Of a DNA stretch of 5,825 nucleotides, positions 1 through 4,977 are shown piece by piece (position 1 is the stretch's first letter; every line of letters begins with the position of its first letter). Location of the stretch: contig DBKS01000043.1 in assembly GCA_002298605.1 (NCBI GenBank), positions 1 through 5,825 of the forward strand, written 5' to 3'. The translations under genes and the position numbers were made by a program. The notes under the pieces are model-generated. The model made no database searches. It was not told the origin of the DNA and was given only the letters and a program-made list of their open reading frames with translations. The stretch comes from Bifidobacterium sp. UBA744 (lineage in GTDB: Bacteria; Actinomycetota; Actinomycetes; Actinomycetales; Bifidobacteriaceae).

Positions 1-120
1 GCTTTCGCCCAGCTTCTTGAGCTGGCGCAGGAAAATGTCGGAGGAATAGACGCCCGCGGGGCCGGCACCGATAACGGCGATGCGCAATTCGTTGGTGTTG
101 TTTTCGGAATTCTCAGTCAC
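1..120 (-). CDS. Ferredoxin/adrenodoxin-type NADP reductase, N-terminal fragment
   Basis: Only the first 40 codons are inside the window; the gene runs off the left edge. The translation begins MTENSENNTNELRIAVIGAG and continues PAGVYSSDIFLRQLKKLGES. Residues 14-23 (IAVIGAGPAG) form the GxGxxG dinucleotide-binding turn after a first beta strand, which binds the FAD ADP moiety in the glutathione-reductase-like fold. The following YSSDIFLRQLKK helix resembles FprA-type ferredoxin-NADP reductases, which pass electrons between NADPH and ferredoxin. Glutamate synthase small subunit or another FAD disulfide reductase cannot be excluded from this fragment. GTG at 118-120 is chosen because it places the FAD motif close to the N-terminus, as is usual. 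An in-frame GTG at 211-213 would add 31 residues of unlikely composition. No clear ribosome binding site precedes the start. Fold assignment is firm; the exact enzyme is less sure. Confidence 0.7.
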   Translation of the reverse strand, partial: MTENSENNTNELRIAVIGAGPAGVYSSDIFLRQLKKLGES

Positions 121-154
121 GCGCTCTAGCCTAACGCAAACCGACGAATCACAA
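121..154 (-). promoter_or_regulatory. Candidate leaderless promoter of the reductase gene
   Basis: Read on the minus strand, TAGGCT (128-133) fits the loose actinobacterial TAnnnT -10 pattern and is followed by exactly 7 nt and then the GTG start. TTGTGA (149-154) is a possible -35 box matching TTGACA at 4 of 6 positions, but the 15-nt spacer is short. With this -10, transcription would begin at or next to the GTG, which would explain why no Shine-Dalgarno sequence is seen. This is inference from spacing only. The rest of the 129-bp gap up to the ATPase stop (155-249) shows no convincing terminator or small gene. Confidence 0.3.
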
Positions 155-249
155 CAGGGGCCGGATGGCTTAATGGAGATAATTCCAAACCCGCTTCCAT
201 CTGCATTCCGCACCCCCCGCCGAATTGCTTTCATGGTCCCCAAGCGCCG

Positions 250-2496
250 TTATTCGCGATCCAGCATCGCAGTCAACGCCCACAGGATGCTCACCACATC
301 GATGGCTTCCTGCAAAAAAGCACCGACCACAACGGGGATCAGGTCGAATGCGGCCGCGACCATGCCAATGACGGCGAGCGTAAGGCCGGCGATCACCGCC
401 TGCAGCATCACGCGCTTGGTGTGACGGGCGATTGCGATTGCGCGGGGCACCGCGGCGATATCGTCGTTCATAATCACCACTTGCGCGGACTCGGAAGCGG
501 CCGTGGACATGCCGTCCGTGATGGCCATGCCGATGGTGGCCGAGGCGAGCACCGGCGCGTCGTTCACACCGTCGCCGACCATCATGGTGATCTCGTGCGA
601 GGACTGGGCCACGGCCTTCACCTTGTCTTCCGGGAAGAGTTCGGCGCGAACGTCGTCGATGCCGATCTGTTCGGCGATGATTCTGGCGGAGGCCGCCTTG
701 TCGCCCGTCAGCATGGTCAGACGGTTGACGCCCAATTCCTTCAGGCGCGCGACAGCCGCCTTCGCATTGGCCCGCGGCACGTCCTTCAGCACAATGCGCG
801 CAACCAGATGCCCGTCGACCGCCACATACGACGCCATCTCGTCGGGGGCAAGCTGCGCAAAGCGGGGGCGCAGATCACTGCCGGCGCCATCGGAGCGCAT
901 GAATCCGCGTTCATCCGAAGCGACGAAAGCGTATCGCCCAACGCGCACCTCGTGTCCGTTCACCTCGCCGGTCACGCCGCTGCCGGCATCCTCACGCACA
1001 TGCTTGACCACCGGGTATTCGCGTCCGCGGCCCATCCAACTCGCCTCGGGCTCCGGGCAACGACGCTGGCCGGCATCGTAACGGTCATGCAGGCGCGTAA
1101 TCGCGGCATTGCCGGCAGCCGCAATGCCCTTCGCCAGAATATGCACCGAATAGGATTCCACCACGCCGGCGAACATCAGTACATGATCCTTGCTGAGCCG
1201 GGCCGCGGGCCCCTCGAGCCCCTTGGCCATGTCCACGCGCACCACCTGAGGCCGTTTGACGGTCAGCGTGCCGGTTTTGTCGAAGAACACATGGGTGATG
1301 CGGCCCAGATTCTCCAGCACCTCCTGGGCCTTGATGAGCACGCCGGCCTTGGCGAGGCGACCGGTGCCGGCCATATAGGCGACGGGGGCGGCGATCAGCA
1401 GCGGACATGGGGTGGCCAGCACCAGCACTTGGGCGAAGCGCAGCGGCGTGCCGGAGACGAACCAGGCCAAACCGGCGATCACGAAGGAAATCACCGTGAA
1501 CGGCACCGCCAGCAAATCAGCGGTTTTCACCACTGCCGGCCGAGACTCCTGCGCGGAAGAAACCAGCTCCAGGATGCGCTGGTATTGCGAATCGTGGGCG
1601 AGTTTGGAAGCCCTCATGGTGATCATCGAAGCGCCATTTACCGCACCGGACAGGATCCGCGCACCGGCATATACCTCACGTGGCACCGGTTCGCCGTTGA
1701 TATTCGACAGGTCAAGCGTGGCCGAGCCGGAGAGCAATTCGCCATCGACCGGCACGGTTTCGCCTGGCAGCACCACCAACAGGTCATTCAACCGAACATC
1801 CTGCACCGGCACCGAGCGGTAATGCGTCGAGCCGGTTCCCTTCCCATCGTTTTCCCGGGGGGCGGCCGTCACGCGGCGGAATCCATCCGGCGAAGCGGCA
1901 ACGGCAGCCGACGACGACGCCGTCTGCGCAAGGTACCATGGGGTCTCCTCGTCTCTCGAATGCCTCATGGCCTGGCTGTCGGCTCCACGCGTATCCGGAA
2001 TGCCGCCGTCCTTGCCGACGCCCTTGCCGCCGTCCTCGTTGCCCACACCAGGCAGATCAACCACATGCGCAATGTGGGGAGCCGCCTTGAGCAGGGCGGT
2101 CAGCGAACTCCCCGCCTTGGCCTGCGCGTACTCCTCGATGGCCTCACCGGAGGCGATCATCAGCGTAACCGCCCAACTTGCCCAGTATTCCCGCACGGCC
2201 AACGTGGACAGGATCGCCACCACGGCCAGCACATCCACGCCAACATGACCGTGTCGAATATCCTCAATCATGCCGATCAGCGTGTCGCCCACGGTGTAGA
2301 GCACCAGCGCGACCACGATCCATTGCCCAAGCGACGGATTGACGGGCCACCCCCACACGGCCGTCGGCCAGGACCCCCACGGCCGGCAATCCCACAGCAG
2401 GGCGAGCGGAACAGCCGCCACGATCACCACGGGCAGTAATGGAACGAGTTTGCAGATTGCGATGATTCGAGAACCGATACGGGTGACGATGCGCAT
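250..2496 (-). CDS. Heavy-metal-translocating P-type ATPase (P1B, TPCP type)
   Basis: A 748-residue membrane pump that would couple ATP hydrolysis to movement of a transition-metal ion. Eight predicted membrane segments (about residues 17-35, 55-76, 85-101, 104-121, 328-347, 354-375, 696-716, 719-745) match the P1B layout. Visible motifs are TPCP at 362-365 in segment 6 (metal site), DKTGT at 406-410 (phosphorylated Asp406), TGD at 597-599 and GDGVNDAP at 641-648. The actuator motif reads NGEP (267-270) instead of TGE(S/P). The N-domain His452 is in SVHILA where many relatives have HP. Segment 8 carries QExxD. There is no N-terminal CxxC metal-binding domain and no C-terminal hemerythrin-like domain. 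About 70-75 extra residues (roughly 149-223) lie within the actuator domain. TPCP pumps such as Sinorhizobium Nia have been linked to Fe/Ni, so iron, nickel or another divalent metal is plausible, but the substrate cannot be read from sequence. The gene ends in TAA and lies alone between htrA and the reductase gene. Confidence 0.92.
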   Translation of the reverse strand: MRIVTRIGSRIIAICKLVPLLPVVIVAAVPLALLWDCRPWGSWPTAVWGWPVNPSLGQWIVVALVLYTVGDTLIGMIEDIRHGHVGVDVLAVVAILSTLAVREYWASWAVTLMIASGEAIEEYAQAKAGSSLTALLKAAPHIAHVVDLPGVGNEDGGKGVGKDGGIPDTRGADSQAMRHSRDEETPWYLAQTASSSAAVAASPDGFRRVTAAPRENDGKGTGSTHYRSVPVQDVRLNDLLVVLPGETVPVDGELLSGSATLDLSNINGEPVPREVYAGARILSGAVNGASMITMRASKLAHDSQYQRILELVSSAQESRPAVVKTADLLAVPFTVISFVIAGLAWFVSGTPLRFAQVLVLATPCPLLIAAPVAYMAGTGRLAKAGVLIKAQEVLENLGRITHVFFDKTGTLTVKRPQVVRVDMAKGLEGPAARLSKDHVLMFAGVVESYSVHILAKGIAAAGNAAITRLHDRYDAGQRRCPEPEASWMGRGREYPVVKHVREDAGSGVTGEVNGHEVRVGRYAFVASDERGFMRSDGAGSDLRPRFAQLAPDEMASYVAVDGHLVARIVLKDVPRANAKAAVARLKELGVNRLTMLTGDKAASARIIAEQIGIDDVRAELFPEDKVKAVAQSSHEITMMVGDGVNDAPVLASATIGMAITDGMSTAASESAQVVIMNDDIAAVPRAIAIARHTKRVMLQAVIAGLTLAVIGMVAAAFDLIPVVVGAFLQEAIDVVSILWALTAMLDRE

Positions 2497-2504
2497 TGAC
2501 ACGA

Positions 2505-2510
2505 CTCCTT
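2505..2510 (-). promoter_or_regulatory. Ribosome binding site that decides the ATPase start
   Basis: AAGGAG on the minus strand ends 8 nt before ATG at 2494-2496, an ideal distance. The in-frame GTG at 2500-2502 is only 2 nt away, so the ATG is the better start and the protein begins MRIVTR. Confidence 0.8.
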
Positions 2511-2590
2511 ACGCTGGTATCCGGGCCGCCCGCACAGGGTTCCAATACTATGCGCGACCGGCAAAACTACCTGTCACGCCTTGTTAACCC

Positions 2591-2619
2591 ATCGAATGCG
2601 GATATGCCCGCACATCGAT
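2591..2619. promoter_or_regulatory. Dyad, possible operator of the metal ATPase gene
   Basis: Two nested pairs of arms share one centre: outer ATCGA (2591-2595) with TCGAT (2615-2619), and inner TGCGG (2597-2601) with CCGCA (2608-2612) around a 6-nt centre. It lies about 95 bp upstream of the ATPase ATG and just downstream of a candidate -10 box, where a metal-sensing repressor could sit. No known MerR, ArsR/SmtB or Fur/DtxR consensus is recognised. The arms are short and chance is a real alternative. Confidence 0.3.
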
Positions 2620-2643
2620 ACACGGCGTAAAGATTCGTCTATC

Positions 2644-2652
2644 ACTATAGCA
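2644..2652 (-). promoter_or_regulatory. Candidate extended -10 promoter element for the ATPase gene
   Basis: On the minus strand TGC (2650-2652) followed by TATAGT (2644-2649) matches an extended -10 (TGnTATAnT-like; 5 of 6 to TATAAT). No -35 box is seen at the right distance; that position falls inside the GC-rich hairpin at 2653-2695. If used, the ATPase mRNA would have a leader of roughly 140 nt containing the dyad at 2591-2619. Confidence 0.3.
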
Positions 2653-2695
2653 AAGCCCCGGCGGTGCACCGCATTGGGTGCGTCCGCCGGGGCTT
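2653..2695 (-). terminator. Strong hairpin, probable htrA terminator
   Basis: Perfect 12-bp arms AAGCCCCGGCGG (2653-2664) and CCGCCGGGGCTT (2684-2695) enclose a second 5-bp stem (2666-2670 with 2677-2681) and a 6-nt loop. On the minus strand it lies about 100 nt after the htrA stop and is followed by only a short TTT, so termination would depend mainly on the stem. The position between two minus-strand genes supports a terminator reading. Confidence 0.6.
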
Positions 2696-2729
2696 GGCCT
2701 GGAGCTGGACGGCATCAGGGCCGCCGAAG

Positions 2730-2746
2730 CCGCTCAATCAGAGCGG
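2730..2746 (-). terminator. Small hairpin between htrA stop and main terminator
   Basis: CCGCTC (2730-2735) and GAGCGG (2741-2746) form a perfect 6-bp stem with a 5-nt loop, about 45 nt downstream of the htrA stop. There is no T-run after it on the minus strand, so it may protect the 3' end of the mRNA or assist termination rather than terminate alone. Confidence 0.3.
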
Positions 2747-2760
2747 GTCCGATGATTCGC

Positions 2761-2781
2761 TGGCTGCTGGCTGCTGGCTGC
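2761..2781. repeat. Three tandem copies of TGGCTGC
   Basis: The 7-bp unit TGGCTGC occurs three times in a row, perfect, starting 11 bp downstream of the htrA stop codon. It is non-coding and may vary in copy number by slippage. No function is suggested by the sequence. Confidence 0.85.
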
Positions 2782-2791
2782 TCGACTCGGA

Positions 2792-4792
2792 TCAGTTCCA
2801 TCCAAACAGCTGGCTGAACGGATCGGACAGGCCGCCGTTGTCTCCGTCGCTGTTGCCATTGCCATTCGAGTCATTCGAACCGTTCGAACCATTGCCGGAG
2901 TTGCCGTACGGGTTGGTCTGGCCGTTCGAACCATTACTGTTCGAACCATTGCCATTCGACCTGTTGTTGTTCTGGTTCTGGCTATTGCCGCTGGACGAGC
3001 TGGAGCCGTTCACCGCGGATTCCTCCTGATCAAGGGTGACCGTCAACTCGATCGTCTTGCCGTCGCGCACCACCGTCAGCTTGGCGGTGTCCCCCATGGC
3101 GGAGGCGCGTACGAAGCCGAGCAGTGAGTACGAATTGGTGACGGACTTGCCGTTGTAGCCCACGATCACATCACCGGCCTTGACGCCGGCCTTTTCCGCG
3201 GGGCCGCCGGAAGTCACCGCATTGACACCGGCGCCTGCGCGGGTCACGCCATCGGCGGTGGCGGTCGCGGCCTTGGCAACGTTGACCGTAATGCCAAGCG
3301 CCACATGCTGCACCTTGCCGTTCTTGACGATTTCGTCGGTCACGCGCTTGACCAGATTCGACGGAATGGCGAAGCCGATGCCGATGGAACCGGCGGACGA
3401 CGACGAGGAGGCGGTGGAGGCGATCGACGAATTGATGCCGATTACCTGGCCGGCCGCGTTAAAGGTCGGACCGCCAGAATTGCCGGGGTTGATGGCCGCG
3501 TCGATCTGCACCGCATTGGTGAAGATGTTCTCGCCGCTGTCCTCATCCTGCACCGTAACCGGACGGTTCAGGGCGGAGACGATGCCCGTGGTCACCGTAT
3601 TCGCATAACCGAGCGGATTGCCCACGGCCATGATGTTCTCGCCCACGGCGAGCGTGTCGGAATCGGCGAAGGTCACTGCGGTCAGATCGCTCGGAGCGTT
3701 GTCGAGCTTGATCACGGCCAGATCGGTGGTGGTGTCGGTGCCGACCAGCTGCGCGGAATACAGGTTGCCGTTCGACAAGGTCACCTGAATTTGCTGTGCG
3801 CCGGACACCACGTGGTTGTTGGTCACGATATGACCGTCCTTGTCGATGATCGCGCCGGACCCCTTGCCGGTCCCGTTGGAGAGCTGCGTGGTGATGGAGA
3901 CCACGGAAGCGGAAACGTCACTCGCAACGGTCTTCCAATCGGGCGCTTCGCCACTCTTGGCGGTGGCGGACCCGGAACCGCCCGTGTTGGAGCTGAGGGA
4001 ATTCATGCTGGACGAACTCGGCACGGTGATCCAGCCCTGGGAGATGCCGGCCCACCCGAGACCAAGCATCAGCGCTGCGGACAGGACCGCGGCGACGACC
4101 GCGGTCACAACCGTCGTCGCGGAGGCCTTGCCGTTCGGATGGACACCCTGCGGGCCGGGCTGCTGGCCACCACCCTGCGCAAATGGCGTAGGCGGCACCT
4201 GAGGCGGCACCTGACCGCCGGGCTGCTGGGGTTGTTGAGGCTGGGACTGCTGAGGATGATGGGGCTGGGCGCCGCCCTGCTGATGGTTCTGGGCGGCGAA
4301 GGGGTTGCCGAACCCAAACAGGCCGGACTGGTTTTGCTGCTGCCCGTTGTTCGACTGCCCGTCCTGCGACTGCTCAGGTTCCGGAGCGCCGAACGGATAC
4401 GGGTTAAACGGACCGGCCGGAATATTCTGCCCATAGGTCGGCTGACCATTGGTCGGATTTGCGGGAGTCTGCGACGCTGCAGGATCGTACGCTCCGTATT
4501 CGGGAGAGGGGCGATACGGCTCCGGGGTGGCGGCACCTGCATTCGGGGCTGTGCCACCGGCGGGAACAGCCGGCAATGGGGTGGTCGGCTGGTCCGGAGC
4601 GGCTGCGGGCGCCATTGGTATCGTTTCGGTCGGCTGTTCGACGGTCGGATGGTCCGCCGGAGCGACCTGCCCCTGATTATCGTTATCGGAGCTGCCGCCT
4701 TGATTGAGATTGTTCGAATCGGACGACTCGGCGTTGGCCGGGGTCGAACCGCCCTGCGGCACCTGCCAAGGATTGCGCTGATCGTCAGCCAT
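2792..4792 (-). CDS. htrA: Membrane-anchored HtrA/DegP-family serine protease with PDZ domain
   Basis: A 666-residue protein that should cleave or refold damaged proteins on the outer face of the membrane. Residues 1-221 are a disordered, Pro/Gln/Asn/Gly-rich cytoplasmic tail with only two basic residues. One membrane helix follows at about 225-248, then a Ser/Gly linker. The trypsin-like domain (about 285-485) has the full triad: His327 in TNNHVV, Asp357 in TTTDLAVIKLD and Ser439 in GNSGGP. One PDZ domain (about 496-590) carries a VALGI peptide-binding loop, GDVIVGYNG and a final beta strand. Residues 595-655 are an Asn/Ser/Gly repeat tail, and the protein ends SDPFSQLFGWN. The order tail-helix-protease-PDZ is the actinobacterial HtrA/PepD layout, although both tails are long. 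ATG at 4790-4792 follows GAAGGAG (4798-4804); a frame extension to 4831 would swallow that site. The divergent tgt lies 185 bp away. Induction under heat or envelope stress is typical of the family but is not shown here. Confidence 0.95.
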   Translation of the reverse strand: MADDQRNPWQVPQGGSTPANAESSDSNNLNQGGSSDNDNQGQVAPADHPTVEQPTETIPMAPAAAPDQPTTPLPAVPAGGTAPNAGAATPEPYRPSPEYGAYDPAASQTPANPTNGQPTYGQNIPAGPFNPYPFGAPEPEQSQDGQSNNGQQQNQSGLFGFGNPFAAQNHQQGGAQPHHPQQSQPQQPQQPGGQVPPQVPPTPFAQGGGQQPGPQGVHPNGKASATTVVTAVVAAVLSAALMLGLGWAGISQGWITVPSSSSMNSLSSNTGGSGSATAKSGEAPDWKTVASDVSASVVSITTQLSNGTGKGSGAIIDKDGHIVTNNHVVSGAQQIQVTLSNGNLYSAQLVGTDTTTDLAVIKLDNAPSDLTAVTFADSDTLAVGENIMAVGNPLGYANTVTTGIVSALNRPVTVQDEDSGENIFTNAVQIDAAINPGNSGGPTFNAAGQVIGINSSIASTASSSSSAGSIGIGFAIPSNLVKRVTDEIVKNGKVQHVALGITVNVAKAATATADGVTRAGAGVNAVTSGGPAEKAGVKAGDVIVGYNGKSVTNSYSLLGFVRASAMGDTAKLTVVRDGKTIELTVTLDQEESAVNGSSSSSGNSQNQNNNRSNGNGSNSNGSNGQTNPYGNSGNGSNGSNDSNGNGNSDGDNGGLSDPFSQLFGWN
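2851..2960. repeat. Short TTCGAACC repeats inside the htrA 3' end
   Basis: The 8-mer TTCGAACC occurs at 2874-2881, 2883-2890, 2925-2932 and 2940-2947. The longer TTCGAACCATTGCC occurs at 2883 and 2940. Spacings of 9, 42 and 15 are all multiples of three, so gain or loss of units would keep the reading frame. On the coding strand they encode Asn-Gly-Ser-Asn-like steps in the low-complexity tail of HtrA. The core TTCGAA is itself a palindrome. Confidence 0.8.
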
Positions 4793-4797
4793 GATTA

Positions 4798-4804
4798 CTC
4801 CTTC
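4798..4804 (-). promoter_or_regulatory. Ribosome binding site that decides the htrA start
   Basis: GAAGGAG lies 5 nt before ATG at 4790-4792. It selects MADDQRNPW as the N-terminus over two upstream in-frame ATG codons (from 4831), which lie on the wrong side of this site. Confidence 0.8.
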
Positions 4805-4817
4805 ATGTCTACGTGAT

Positions 4818-4839
4818 GGCCTCATCCCCACGATGAGCC
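4818..4839 (-). promoter_or_regulatory. Hairpin in the htrA 5' leader
   Basis: CTCATC (4821-4826) and GATGAG (4832-4837) pair across a 5-nt loop. GG (4818-4819) can add two pairs to CC (4838-4839) with one bulged base. It lies about 14 nt upstream of the htrA ribosome binding site, so it could affect translation or be a protein-binding dyad. The stem is short and function is inferred. Confidence 0.3.
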
Positions 4840-4860
4840 GTTCGCGTTTCTGCTACCTAG

Positions 4861-4888
4861 AAGTAAAGATACTTGCTCTGGAAGTTTC
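4861..4888 (-). promoter_or_regulatory. Candidate htrA promoter overlapping a perfect dyad
   Basis: AAGTA (4861-4865) and TACTT (4870-4874) form a perfect inverted repeat around 4 nt. On the minus strand the dyad contains TATCTT, a 4-of-6 match to a -10 box, with a poor TTCAGG -35 candidate 16 nt upstream. This would start htrA transcription roughly 60-70 nt before its ATG. No HspR/HAIR or sigma-E consensus was recognised, so regulation remains open. Confidence 0.25.
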
Positions 4889-4938
4889 CTGAATGTTGTT
4901 TGAAAGCAGGGACAGAATTACCCACCAGTTTATCGCCC

Positions 4939-4946
4939 GGGGGGGG
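4939..4946 (+). repeat. Run of eight G upstream of tgt
   Basis: Eight consecutive G lie 31-39 bp before the tgt ATG, flanked by CGCCC and CGGC. Homopolymers of this length are prone to slippage and to sequencing error. It falls in the tgt promoter or leader, where a length change would not alter any protein but could alter spacing. Confidence 0.8.
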
Positions 4947-4977
4947 CGGCAGCCATCCGATTCGCTAGAGTGGAGCC

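Noticed and set aside
211..213. Upstream in-frame GTG for the reductase gene
   Set aside because: It would add 31 residues of atypical composition before the FAD motif, and related reductases start close to it.
155..249. Terminator after the ATPase stop
   Set aside because: Only a weak 5-bp ATGGA/TCCAT pairing with a long loop is found and there is no T-run, so no call was made.
421..2439. Open frame of 672 codons on the plus strand
   Set aside because: It lies wholly antisense to the well-supported ATPase gene, its translation is rich in His/Arg/Gly with no recognisable domain, and such frames are expected opposite G/C-rich genes.
2500..2502. GTG as the ATPase start
   Set aside because: It is only 2 nt from AAGGAG, while the ATG at 2494-2496 has the normal 8-nt spacing.
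2851..2960. CRISPR-like array from the repeated TTCGAACC units
   Set aside because: Units are only 8 bp, spacings are irregular and short, and they lie inside a coding sequence as codon repeats.
4795..4806. Three-codon frame ATG AAG GAG TAA overlapping the htrA ribosome binding site
   Set aside because: It arises from the ribosome binding site itself and has no site of its own; probably coincidence.
3305..4816. Open frame of 503 codons on the plus strand
   Set aside because: It is antisense to htrA with Arg/Gly/His-rich low-complexity translation and no domain.
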